A stretch of 64,000 bases of DNA from Tomocerus qinae (lineage: Eukaryota > Arthropoda > Collembola > Entomobryomorpha > Tomoceridae). The stretch spans positions 99,014,001 to 99,078,000 of the forward strand of contig CM034546.1 of the NCBI GenBank assembly GCA_020055645.1, given 5' to 3'. The translations under genes were made by a program, and so were the position numbers. Shown here in pieces: positions 51,780-63,300 of this stretch; positions within the stretch are counted from its first letter, which is position 1, and each line of letters begins with the position of its first letter. The notes below the pieces were generated by a model. It saw only the letters and a program-made list of their open reading frames with translations. It was not told where the DNA came from and made no database searches.

Positions 51780-54775
51780 AGAGGACTTGCTCAGCGACAT
51801 TATTACGATCAGAATTCTGGTCACAAAATGTTATGTTGACTTGGATTTTGGCTACTGGTGGTTTCCTTATGTTTTCGTGCTTTAGCTCTTGTACTTTGTA
51901 TGTATTTACTATGTGCGTACTAACTATACACTTGTAGTAGATCCCTACTTACTACGTTGTGGAGATGAGACACTCTAGCACTTTTTCCAACAAAAAGCTA
52001 CACTCTCTGATTCTCTTAGGCGACTTGGCGACACAAAACTGGCTCATTACTCACTCCAGCAGCCAAACCAAACCAACAAACATTTAACATACAACATTCA
52101 CATATAACAATATATAACTGAGCAAAGAAACAACATTTAGGAATTTTTGTGGCAAATAACCGAGCTAAACAGATACTTTATCAATGTATACAGAATATTA
52201 TAGTCTATAGTAGATTCAAATTTGCACAAATGGCCCAGAAAAATATGACAATATTTATGAGAATGTTTGAAATAAGCTCAAATTCTGGTTTCACTATATT
52301 ATCTTGTTTGGCACTTCACTGTGGTATATGCACGTGTATGTAGGAAGTTGACAAGAATGTCTATTTACTCTTGCGGCGTTAATAAATGTTTGCAATTATA
52401 ATAATAATATAGAATGGGTCTGAGTCTACTATATGTCTCTTCATTCGTAGATAGGGGATTTAAGATTAAGCATTTGTATTTGTGCAATTGAAAGACATAA
52501 CATTGTGGAGAGATGGGTATTCTTGTCTGATAAGAAAAGTAAATAAATGTCCTAGTGTTTTATTGTGAGAGAGCAATGTGTCAATGTAAGTAAAGGCTTA
52601 CTTATGTATTGTCAAGAATTACTTACTTGCCACATACACAGATGAGATGAGGCAGGAGTGCTATTAGGATAATGGTAGTTGAGTTAAGAAGGGCAAGAAA
52701 GTGTGAACTATGAGGAATGATTTAATGTTGGGACAGTGAATTCCGATAGATACTTTATTATCAGCGGAATGTCACAGTATTTGTCTTTTTAACTGCCTCT
52801 CTTGGCTTTTACAAGTGATTCTATTAACTCCGGTATGGCAAATCATTATCATAATTCTCTATGCAGACTCTTATTCATGGCCCATTTGCAATTCCTTCGG
52901 TTGGTTGCCGTGTGTCATACGCGCAGTCAGAACTCTAGTCAAGGTGTCCTTTCCTGTGGATTTATTGTCTTGGCAGACGCTTTCTGTTCACCTTTAATCC
53001 CTTGCTGTCTTCAATTTCACTTATGGAAACTTACAATTACACACACACACTCTATAATGTATACTATGAGTCTTAACTCATAAGAATTCCTAATTGCTTT
53101 TACACACAAACTCCTCTCTGTATTTTATACACATTTATTACATAAAAGCGAAAGGTAAACAGAATACAATTTGCTTTCTATATAGTTCTTTCTGCATATA
53201 GCATTGAATGCTCTATAATGAAAATTTCAGTTGGATGTGTTTATTTGAATTTTTGATCAAATTCAACACTGTCATTTACATGTCATCAAGTTTTCCCTTC
53301 TCGGAACTCTTTTTATGTTTCCTTTCATTGAAAAATATATTTATTTTCTGTCTATTTGTATGTACTGATACACTCTATATAACAGAATCATAATACAGTT
53401 CAAGTTTAGCGTGAAACGTAGTTCGGAGGAAAAACGAAAAGTTGAAAAACTGAAAGATAGAAACAAGGCGGAGAAGTGCAGAGCAACTGACAAGGAATGA
53501 GTGAGGGAATGATACTACGTGCTAGAAGCTCAGTTGAATAAAACGGAATTGGCTTCGAGTGGATGAGTGAGAGTGGCACATCTTTTTAATGAGATCTGTC
53601 TCAATAATATTGCTATTTTTACTTGAGTTTAATTAAAGCCACTCTTGTTGTAAGTAGAAAGCTGAGCGCAATAGAAGAGAAAGCAAAGGGTAGTTTTACA
53701 AATGAAACTGCATACACATAAAGCATATAGTATAGACATTATAGCCACGCATCGACAATCTTTTCTACTATATAGAGTACAAATTGCCCCGGCATACAAG
53801 TGTAAGAGTACCCCTTTCTATTCACTGGGCAAATAATAATGTACGTTGAATGTGCTATTTATGTAGTAGAAGATGTAGAGATATCATTGTATCTGAAATT
53901 GACCGAAAGTTAGAATGTTCGGAAAATATTTTATGAAGATTCTGTGCTTATCGTTCAACTTTCCTCTAACAAGAGCAGAACAAGTTAATATTTATATAAG
54001 TACACGGTTGAACTTTGTGTGTTCATGCAGAGTGTATACTGATGCAATTCTAGAATTATAGAAGAGATCTATACGGCGTTATGTGATTGTGTGATGTGTT
54101 TTCTGTCCCATGCAGTGCAGTACACTGAACTTATAGAGCAACGAGGATGAATATATTCTAAGTGTAATGTGAAGCAAGTCGGTATGAAAACTTTTGAAGT
54201 TTTGCCGAAGTCTATTCCCATTCCCCCAGCTCTCGTCTCCTCTCTTTCCTCCTCTTCTGTTCTATCTCTCTTCTTTTTGCAATCCGATAAACCCTTTTTC
54301 ATATTACAGACACAGCTTATAGATTATATAGTAAGAGCAAAAGCTTGGCAAACCCTTTTTTCACATTTTCCTGTAAAAAGTTGAACAGTGCAGTTTGTTT
54401 AGTGTTGGACTATTTTCTTATTTTCAACACATAGACAACGTAATATATGGTCTATTTATATACCTAAATACATAAATTCCTTTCTCTGATGCACAAAATA
54501 TAATGTCCGAACATTTCAAGCCATAAAAATCCTATGCTCTCCTATAACTATGTGATTTAAGTTCACTAGACTGGATTTATAGACATGGATTTTGAAACTT
54601 AAGAGTCTCCCATAGTAAAAAATGTTAATTTAAAAAGGACGTAGTAAATAGTAGCTAGCTAACAGTCTGCCTGTTTAAATATGCATTCTAAATCTACAAT
54701 ATTTATTAGACTGATAGTATTGAATTTAGTTTGTGATAAGAGTTTCGTTACAAATTGCAAATGAAGGTACATAAT
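51780..54775. other. Non-coding stretch, nothing recognised
   Basis: 51960-52150 is C-rich on the + strand. An AC microsatellite lies at 53039-53050. Frames of 60-93 codons carry no motif. 54220-54300 is a strong pyrimidine tract. Confidence 0.5.
53039..53050. repeat. AC dinucleotide run
   Basis: Six AC units. Confidence 0.8.
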
Positions 54776-55129
54776 CTATATTGGTAAAGACAGAGAGAAG
54801 GGAAGATATTTATGTAGTGTCGTAGCAGATGTGTCGTGAAGATTTGTAAGGTTGAACTGGTTACTTAGGTCTACAATGAATTGGATGCGGAGGAGATCAG
54901 AGAGACCGGCTGGGAATTTTCTATTTGCATAATCCTTGTTAGCAATAGAGGTTTGGACTTCTCTGTTTTCCTTGTGTATGTTAACAGTATGTAATATATT
55001 TGCATTGTATGTGTTATGTATGACTATATTTACATATGTATGTATGATTTTCAGTTGTCGATGGCAATATTCCCGACCAGGGAGTTCACTTTGGGATTTT
55101 TCGGTTTGATTTGGTGAAATGAGTTGCAT
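54776..55129 (-). CDS. Candidate 117-residue frame, unknown product
   Basis: ATG 55129 to stop at 54776. The protein would be polar: a Gln/Ser/Glu-rich start (SPNQTEKSQSELPGREY), an Asn/His/Ile-rich middle and a Leu/Asn-rich end (DLSNQFNLTNLHDTSATT). It shows no long hydrophobic segment and no recognisable motif. It is among the longest ATG-initiated frames in the window. The Asn and His richness could equally come from AT-rich, C-rich minus-strand sequence. Confidence 0.16.
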   Translation of the reverse strand: MQLISPNQTEKSQSELPGREYCHRQLKIIHTYVNIVIHNTYNANILHTVNIHKENREVQTSIANKDYANRKFPAGLSDLLRIQFIVDLSNQFNLTNLHDTSATTLHKYLPFSLSLPI

Positions 55130-58100
55130 AGTATAGACGCTATTCTCTGCATGTTCTCATGTTGTTCTCTTGCTATTTGTCAATTCACATTCACCTGCTC
55201 TCCTCTCTTGACGTCCTGACTCGTGGTTTGGTTTTCCCTATCTCCCGATATTTGATATTGAAATTCTTGGAAGTCTTATTGGAATTTGGAATTGAATGTT
55301 GTGTTTGGAATCTGCAGGGTGACTTCGGTTTGTTTTCGTTTCTCTTTTAAGGATTATGTTACACTTATTAATACACGAGAGCCTCTTTCCCTTTGATCTT
55401 GCATCAATCAAAAGTAGAAATGTAAAATATAAACAGCTCTTGTTGGTAATACAATAGATCTCTCCTACCGCTCTGACTCTTTCCCATGTCACAACTTTTA
55501 AAGCATTGTCACCAGGAATTACTGCATACTACAATTACACTACAATGCATATAAAATGTTTCTGGGTATTAACTTGTTCTCATTTTAGCAAGAATTCAAA
55601 ATATTGCTACTAGAACAATTTTTGCTAGTGCAAATGAATTTTATGATATGATTCCATATTATTTACAATATACTAAGAGTGAATTACTTTAATTATCATA
55701 TATAATCAGGTAAAGTTGTGATAAATATTGTCCTTGTAGTGAATGAGTAGGTAGTTACATGTGTTTTTGTAAATGATTAGTGCTTGGCTACTAGGAAGTG
55801 GACCAAGTTATGTAAGATTCCCGGATATCTTTGTAGGTTTGATGTAATTTATTTGGAGAGTGTCATTTCTATGTGTAGAGTGGAGTTGTAATGTAAAGAA
55901 ACGAGAGTCCGTTGTGGAGAGTAAGAAAGGAAATGTAATTTTCACTCTAATAACACTGCGTGTAGCCGTTTTTGGCAGCCATGTTTAAAGAAGGGCAGTC
56001 CGTGCTTCATGGGCTTTGAGTGAAGCAAAGGAAGGAAAAGAGCTTGCTACTAGCCGTAGTAGTTACAGCTTCGTCTCGTTTCGTTTCCTCTCCGTCCTCA
56101 CGCGTATTCAGCAAGTTAAGGAAAGGAACTTTAGTATTTGCCATGTACATACATATATACATACACTACTGGTTCTGGCAATGCTCCTTCCTCTTCTTGC
56201 TACACTCACATCACATCAACTCAATGAATATTTCATGAAATGAATTGTGATGTGATGGCTGGTTGAGTTTCATTTCGCATTTGATGTGGACTCGACTATA
56301 AATACTATGTGGCACAACTACCATTACTTCGACTACTACTACCCTGCCTTCCCTCCACCTTCCTAAGTAAACCAACTGCGGATACACTTTTAAAATGTGC
56401 TCTATTTAGTTTGCTTTTCCTAGGCGGAAAACATATCAACAGAAGGATATTACAAAAGTTGAGTAGCTATGTCGAGGACTTATTACAATTTGGAGCTAAT
56501 GACACACGCTTCAGTTTTATAAGGGAACTGAACTACTAGGGCATGTTTTGGTATGTCTACTACAGATGCAAACCTATTTATGTATAGTAATCTAGCACAG
56601 GAATACTGACAGTAGGTAAGTGGCAAACATAGTAGGAATCTTGGTTGGCTGAATGGAAATTAAATATTATCGTATGTTATCATTACTTCACATACAGTCC
56701 TTCTTCTAGTAGGTACTTGTAATGAAATGAGTGAAATAATAACACACAAAACTAAATTACATCGTATAGTACCAACTTTTTGGTAGTAGTTTGATAGTGG
56801 TATAGTATTCCAAGGGAATTCTCCTTTTTTTAACTCGTCTAACTAGTTCTATGTCTATAGCATTATGATTCGTCAAAGTTGTTTGATAGTCAGATATGAA
56901 TGGCTTCCAAGATCGTGCCTAGATTGTAACTGTAAGTCGTAGGTGATTCAAGTTTTGGGAGAAATATTTCAAAAGAATGACTAGCGCCATATTTGTAGGT
57001 AATTCTTAAAGAAAAAATGAATTTCCGTGAATATACATTACAACCTGTCGTGCTACATCTCCTTGCCTGGACACATAAGATGCATGTACTACAATTTGTA
57101 ACTATTTAATAGTATGCAATAGTATGTGGGTGTTACATTTTCAAGCATTACACCTACACATTTAGAAGTAGCATTAATAATGGACGAGTGGATATATAAA
57201 ATATGTGGATAAAGATGTACCTGACGAGGTTCAAACATTGAGATCATAAAAGGAAGTGGAATTCATTTGCAGGACACGAATCTGCATAATATGATGTATA
57301 AATATCTATACAACGGGAGATATATTTACTTTTGGCAAAGAAAGTGCGCGTTTCTACATTTCTCATCGAGTTAGTTGGAGAGCGGCTGGATAGAAAGTCA
57401 AGACGGGAGTGAAGGAAGGGAAAGAAGCTATGGTTTATTTATTATGGCAAAGTAGTAGTAGAAGAGAGGCAAGGGTGAATTGAACATGAGCGAGAATGAT
57501 GTGAATTATGCACACATGAAGCCACAAATGAAGATGAGACCATTCTGTTCTCTCTCGTCAAGTCAACTCCTCGACTTCTCCGTCAACTGATGCGAATGAG
57601 TGCGGATAGAGAGAATGAATTCTCAAGAGCAAGTGAAGGCAGTTTTATAAGAGCATTCATACGGCTTGAATAAGTTTATCTCCGATGATGATAGTCATGT
57701 TATGTGGTTTGAAGAATTGGGCTGGAGACGAGTGCAATTTCAGAACGAGCCCTGTAGTTGTCTATCTGGGTGCACTGTCATCATTGTGTGCATTAGGAAC
57801 TACATACCTAACTACTGTCAACTCGTTTTGTTTACCATTGGGGCAACCATGTTTTGCATATAGCCATCTGATGTGATTATAATGCACACTCCAATATTCT
57901 CTGCCCTCTACTTGTCCTTGTCAATATTCACAAATAAATAGGCTATAACCACTTTAATATAAACTTCTTCTGTACCTGTAGGATATACCTGGATATGGAT
58001 TATAGATGGGAAATAACAGAACATTTTATTTCCTTGCTCTCTGTCTCCCATGCATTCATTATATTGTGCATTACATTTTCATCTTGTGCCCAATCCAGCG

Positions 58101-60861
58101 TCATATATTCACAGAAGTCCTCCTCGTTCTCGTCCTCATCATTTGCAATGATCAACCGAGCGGAAGAAGTGTCTATAGAAAATTCACATTGGGGAAGGAT
58201 AGAAAATCCTCGTCCTAGCTTCCTCCAGTTTTAAATTTTCTTGTTAGCAAAGGAAAGTTGTTCTAGGGGAAGAGTTAAATCCCAACTAAGCCACATGCTC
58301 TCCTCTTTTACATCCCATATCAAATACAAAGAAATAGTTCAACTTATTTCGATTCTATTTCATTCTATTTTTACATTTTCTTGATTTTAGTTTCCCGCCG
58401 ATACCAAATATTTCTACAATTGAAATAATAGTTTAATATAGCAAATACAGATGCATATTCAATTTGCTTTGATTTAAAGTATGTTGTGGTAAAAACGTTC
58501 AGGTTTTATTTGAATGTTATTTGGAGGTGTGCATATAGTTGAATATTTGTAATAAGGTGGTTGGAGACTAAAGAGAATAAAAGGGCAAGTGGAGGTCTAG
58601 GCAAAGAGATTTGTAGCTGGTGGGTTTTGGCTGTAGCCATGAATAGTAAATGAGAGGGTAAGAAATGTGATAGGACAAAAGAAACAAGTAATCTTAAGAG
58701 AAGATGAGACAACTAGAAAGAGGCATTATGACATGTCACACAATGATAATGATAATTAGTCAAGGTAGGCTAAGGAAAAGCTTCTTGTTATGAGCCCACA
58801 AGAAGAGAGGAAAAGATGAGGGACTGGTAAAGGGAATAGCCAAACCCACAAGATGAGTGAGAAAACAAAGGCAATGAATAGATATTAGACGAGTGGAAAT
58901 GAGAATCAAGGTGTCATTCATTTCCACTCAATTCATCTTGTGTCAAGTCAAAGAAGGCAGACACATCACATCAGGGTGGAGATGTCTTTTCCTTGAGTGG
59001 GTGTCGTGTCTTGCAAAAGCCTGCTCAGATAGCAACCAGACTCTGATGTCTCTTTTCAACTCAAGCTACTGAATCAACTATACATGTGCATTTTGTTTGT
59101 GTTCAAATGAATGGATTCGGGAATGAATGAATTAGCTGATTTAACTGAATAAAAGTTGCCTTTTTGTGTCTTTTGCGATCTCACCAAGAGGACTGTTGCT
59201 ACTTAGCATATCAATTACACAAAACACTATACGACTCTATTTCTATAGACGTTTAACCATTATCAAAGGAATGTCTGTTTAATTGAACATTTTCTGTCTA
59301 CAGGTGTGTTGTTTGTGTTTAGGCTTTTTGTGTCTCTATTGGAGGAAATGCACAGTTCTCTATTGAGATCTGCGTCAACCAGTTGACTTTAATTTCTTTA
59401 AGCTTGCAAACTTTCAGCATAAAAGAGTATGTTACTTTTGAGATACTTGAGTATGCATGGTGTAATGCACACAGTAGCCGTATCTTTGTAAATAGACAAC
59501 TCTTGTACTGACTGCATACACAAACGTTGTTTCGAATGCTAAATAAATAATGTGTCATGGCTGGTTAGAGGCAGTGAATTGAGAAAATAAGGAAATACAC
59601 AGCTAATAGCATAATATACTGGTATTTGTGATGCATTGTTATTATGATGTATTATTTGATACGGAGATGTAGCTGGGTAGGGATGTCCAGTAGCCAAAGC
59701 GGAGATAAGGGATTTGTCATGGCTCACCACCTGAACATTAGCAGATGAGACGAGGCGAGACACTTGAGTTCACAATAGTTAAGTTTACTTAAGAGGCTAG
59801 GCAAGGGATGCCAAAGAGAGCGGGCCACCAGCTAAGCTCCTCTTTGTCGTCCACCAACTCACACTGTACAAACTTGTACTTATTTCCACTTGACTTCATT
59901 CTTCCTTCGGTTAGTATACTTCCTCTCTACTACTTACGTACTCCGTCCACCAAACATACCAGCTACTTACATATCATTTCCCTTCAAGCTAGACCCAAAC
60001 ACTTTAATCCTACCTAACTGATTCCACGGAAGACATTTTATAAGTATATCTCTCCTCTGCGGTCACATTATTATGCGGACAGAATTGAAATTGCTTTTAA
60101 AATGGAACGAAATGCAACCTTTTTTACTTCTAACCAGAGCGCTTTTTTATAATACTCAAATTAAATATCTACAATAGGAAACAAACATCTTCTAAGCTAC
60201 TAACGAACAAAAAATATTCGCATTTAACCGCATAGAACGCTTTTTAACCAAAAGTATAAGTATCTTTGTTTCGTACGAATCCTATTTTCTAAACTGTAAA
60301 ATTAATAGACACAATGCAAACTTTGACACGGCTTTTCATTTTAATTCATGTTAATTATTTCTTACATCTCAATTAATGATCAGATATTTGTTTGCGAAAA
60401 TGTTAAATTAACTTTGTATTGCATCCGAGTTATGGTTCATAATTACATGGCTGAAGTTCAATGGTCCCGTGGCAAAACATTTCTGTTCCTGCTGCTGAAG
60501 TAGAATGTTGTAGGTTGAATCGAATGAGTTGTCGGTAAGTAGAAGAGACTGCGTAAGGAAAATTCCCCTGAGGAGGTACTGTGTATCGGTATAGTTTGAA
60601 ATGGGAATCTTGTGTGTGATGTATAAGGAAGAGCAACTAAGAAATTAGCTACATTCTATTTATCTAAGGAGGACTGACAAGTCTACTATGGCCTATATAT
60701 CTCGGATGTGTTTCTTTCAAACTTTCACTAACTGTCGGTGAAAAGTTTGGAAAGATGTCTAAAAGTGTCTGTCTGATGTAGGTTTGCAGTCAATTCGCCC
60801 CAGTAGTTACGAGTCTAGTATTTACTTACACGAAGATGTGGAAGGGAGAGTTTTCTCTATG
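55130..60861. other. Non-coding stretch of alternating purine- and pyrimidine-rich blocks
   Basis: Pyrimidine-rich on the + strand around 55140-55560, 56060-56440, 57660-58400 and 59820-60300; purine-rich around 57360-57660 and 58540-58920. Short frames (for example 56309-56539, 57666-57863 and 57995-58234, +) follow these blocks and are unrecognised. An inverted GTGATGTGATG pair lies at 56209-56218 and 56248-56257. Confidence 0.5.
56209..56257. repeat. Inverted repeat of the CATCACATCA word
   Basis: CATCACATCA at 56209-56218 faces TGATGTGATG at 56248-56257, a perfect 10-bp stem around a 29-base loop. The same word type is dispersed elsewhere in the window. Confidence 0.6.
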
Positions 60862-61494
60862 TCATATATCAAACTGTGTGAAAGGGCATTGAATTATGAA
60901 AAAAGTGACACAGAATTTCTCAATTCTCTGCTCTGATGACAAGATATAGATTTGTTTAAAGAAAGTCGTAGAGATAGTATAGTTAGGTATTTGTGATTGC
61001 ATTAGTAATAGAAATGAGTGGGTACCTATAGATAAGATAGTAGTAAGTAAGTAGTAAAGTAAGTGGATGCTGGAGAGAAGCCAAGCTAAGGCATGGCCAG
61101 GGAAGATAGAAAGTAAAAGAGTCTGTCGTTCGGAAGAGTGAGTGCACGTAAGTATGTATGAAGATATTAGTATATAAGAGAAGGGCACGCGCCGGAGTTG
61201 TAGCAAATCAGATTGGGACGCCTGAGACCTCGGAGGCACCGCCTTTGATCTTTTGCCGACAGTCGCTCTGCCGAGCTCTGAAAACCCCATTAAATAATCT
61301 CTCTTGCCCGAAAACTCCCGAATGTAATGTCGAATCACAAATCGTTCTCCCGGGTTTTCTACTCTATCTCTCTCTTTAATGTTCACGTTTTCTAGACGAG
61401 AGTGGGCTACTCTTCTTCTACAAGTACTCACCACTATGACCCTGCAAGAAAAGAAGTGGACTCGTTTCGTCTTACACCAACTAGTAATGATCAA
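60862..61494 (-). CDS. Longest open frame (210 codons), unknown product
   Basis: This minus-strand frame is open from TTG 61494 to TGA 60862; its first ATG is at 61290, giving 142 residues. The N-terminal half is charged and protein-like (LENVNIKERDRVENPGERF, then IREFSGKRDYLMGFSEL, then Arg/Lys/Ser-rich sequence). The second half is hydrophobic and Ser/Thr/Leu-rich and comes from a pyrimidine-rich strand. A strong splice-acceptor-like tract, CTTCTTTTCTTGCAG, ends at 61442, so an exon could begin at 61441 and not need the TTG. The GC-rich core (61201-61260 has 33 G+C) also leaves the + strand open (61158-61379). No domain is recognised. I think the charged half is the likelier exon. Confidence 0.22.
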   Translation of the reverse strand: MIITSWCKTKRVHFFSCRVIVVSTCRRRVAHSRLENVNIKERDRVENPGERFVIRHYIREFSGKRDYLMGFSELGRATVGKRSKAVPPRSQASQSDLLQLRRVPFSYILISSYILTCTHSSERQTLLLSIFPGHALAWLLSSIHLLYYLLTTILSIGTHSFLLLMQSQIPNYTISTTFFKQIYILSSEQRIEKFCVTFFIIQCPFTQFDI

Positions 61495-61866
61495 GGACTC
61501 AACTCGTGAGTTTATTGGTCATTTTCCATTAATTCCTTTTTAGAAATGAATTCTATGGATCTTACGAAGGATCCAATTATTTCCGAGCATTATTAAATAG
61601 TTATAGAATTCAAACACAATTGCAAAGGATGAGTTTATGCGTAAATTCATATGTCTTGAGAATATCTGGGAAGGAATGTCGAGGGTGATGGGATTTATTG
61701 TGCACATTGAGTTAAAGTAGTGAATGCTGGTGGTGTGGTAGAACAGTCTCGTTTGCTTTCTCCTTCCATGCACTTGGATGGAGACAGTAAAAAGACTTCG
61801 GGATCAGAATGTCTTGAAAGTCCCAGTTAAGTTACGTTCCATTTTCTTGGCTAAGATACAGTCATA

Positions 61867-62259
61867 TTAAAGAAACTCTCTTTCTTTGGCCAAGTCCAAG
61901 AAGTCTTCGTTTTTGCTATTACTTTTTGGTACTTTCTCCGAAGTTGCATTGCAAGAGCCCACACGGAGAGAAGGAAGCCGTGCGGATTCGTTATGTTGCA
62001 TTACTAAACTACTATACGTCAAAGCTTGAAGTTGTTTTTCAGAAACGTATGTATCCAAGAGAAATATGTATATTTGGAACTGAATTTTAGTTTGGAACGA
62101 AAGTCATCTCTCGCTCGCGTATGTATGTATATGAGTTTCCATTTCAAAGGAAGCTGTCAGCGGCAAAATTTTCATGAAATTCGTGCGTGATTTAACTGTA
62201 GGGGAGCTTTTTAGTCGGGCGGCTCTTTGGTGGCTGCAAATTGGAATTTGGAATTGGAA
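61867..62259 (-). other. Coding-like open segment split by one TGA
   Basis: On the minus strand one frame is open from 62259 to TAA at 61867 except for a single TGA at 62106-62104. The upstream part has an ATG at 62175. The downstream part (79 codons) ends in a charged, protein-like tail (KVPKSNSKNEDFLDLAKERE). It could be two exon fragments, a decayed gene or chance. The segment lies beside the foldback element, and further open minus-strand segments lie on the element's other side. A + strand frame, 62241-62588, overlaps the edge and has no ATG start. Confidence 0.13.
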
Positions 62260-62605
62260 TCATTAGGGAGGAGCAGGAAGGACTAGAGAAGAGACTAGCG
62301 AACGACCCGAGCCGACTAGATTATTTGACTTCATCACTCACATCACATTTATCTGTAGACATTGCACTGGCAGTAACGAAGGCAAGGAGCCAAGACACAC
62401 AGCAGCCTTCCTTTAATACCCTTTGCCAACGGCGAATGTGTGCACAGTTTGCATTTTACATGGAAAATGAAGTGAAGGGACGCTCATCTCAAATTTTACC
62501 AATGCATAGCATGTACGTTATTAGTCAGCCTTGTGCTCCACAGCCTCAAGATATTTCTAGCCAAATATACGGCTTATCCCTTCGTTAGCATTTGCAAGAA
62601 CAAGG

Positions 62606-62613
62606 GAAATTCT
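62606..62613. repeat. Target-site duplication, left copy
   Basis: GAAATTCT directly precedes the element and is repeated exactly at 63271-63278. A 9-bp duplication does not fit either way, so the length is 8 bp. Confidence 0.75.
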
Positions 62614-62800
62614 GGTATCATCTTAATACCCCTCGGATTGCAATACCCCTCCTATTGTAATACCCCTCCGTTGTACTTCCCCTCGGTGTAATACCCCTCC
62701 GTGGGACTACCCCTCCGTTGTACTACCCCTCCGTTGAACTACCCCTCGATACAATTCTTGTTTTTGATATCAGTGTTAGTCAGTGCTAATGTCAATTTAA
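62614..62800 (+). repeat. Left terminal inverted repeat (outer 187 bp) with eight C-rich units
   Basis: Contains eight copies of a motif centred on TACCCCTCCGT. The CCCCT cores start at 62629, 62646, 62663, 62679, 62694, 62710, 62726 and 62742, giving spacings of 17, 17, 16, 15, 16, 16 and 16 bases. After the array comes about 50 bp of AT-rich sequence ending GTCAATTTAA. Confidence 0.88.
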
Positions 62801-63083
62801 GATAAAATAAGATAAGGAAAAATGGAAAGGTCGAAACTAGTCACTACTATTTTTACTTCATAGTAATATGTTATGCATCTGGAGTTAGTAGTGATGTCCA
62901 AAGTGGTCAAGCAGGTGTTTAACAAAAGTACAAAAGCTTATTAAAACATCATTTTGAGGCAATAATAATAGAAACAAATGTTACATGACTATTAGTGAGT
63001 ATATGCATAACATATTATTATAAGTAAAAATTGTATTAATTAGTTTCGTCCTTACCATTTTTCTTAATAAATTTGATTTTGTG

Positions 63084-63270
63084 TTAAATTGACATTAGCA
63101 CTAACTAACATTAATATCAAAAGCAAGACTCGTATCGAGGGGTAGTACAACGGAGGGGCAGTACAACGGAGGGGTAGTCCCACGGAGGGGTATTACACCG
63201 AGGGGTAGTACGACGGAGGGGTATTACATTAGGAGGGGTATTACAATCCGAGGGGTATTAAGATGTAATC
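63084..63270 (-). repeat. Right terminal inverted repeat (outer 187 bp) with eight G-rich units
   Basis: This is the reverse complement of the left arm. AGGGG cores start at 63138, 63154, 63170, 63186, 63201, 63217, 63234 and 63251, with spacings 16, 16, 16, 15, 16, 17 and 17. This is the exact mirror of the left arm's spacing. Confidence 0.88.
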
Positions 63271-63278
63271 GAAATTCT
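63271..63278. repeat. Target-site duplication, right copy
   Basis: GAAATTCT directly follows the element and matches 62606-62613 exactly. Confidence 0.75.
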
Positions 63279-63300
63279 CTCTCTAAAAATAAGAGCCCTG

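Larger units (their letters stand above)
62614..63270. mobile_element. Foldback (long-inverted-repeat) non-autonomous DNA transposon, 657 bp
   Basis: The element is almost wholly an inverted repeat: 62614-62897 is the reverse complement of about 62983-63270, around an 85-base middle. The outer 187 bp of each arm align without gaps at about 92% (15 differences by eye). The inner part aligns at lower identity with small indels and includes a perfect 15-bp pair at 62864-62878 and 63003-63017. GAAATTCT flanks both ends. Termini read G...C, with the first five bases differing at three positions between arms. There is no useful open frame, so mobility would need a transposase encoded elsewhere. An 8-bp duplication is typical of hAT elements; long inverted repeats are more typical of Mutator-like and foldback elements, so the superfamily is open. 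No second copy was seen in the window. Confidence 0.85.

Noticed and set aside
62629..62750. Regularly spaced C-rich repeats resembling a small CRISPR array
   Set aside because: Units are 15-17 bp with no spacer of constant length, they recur as an inverted copy at the other end, and the whole is flanked by a target duplication. They are subterminal repeats of a transposon-like element.
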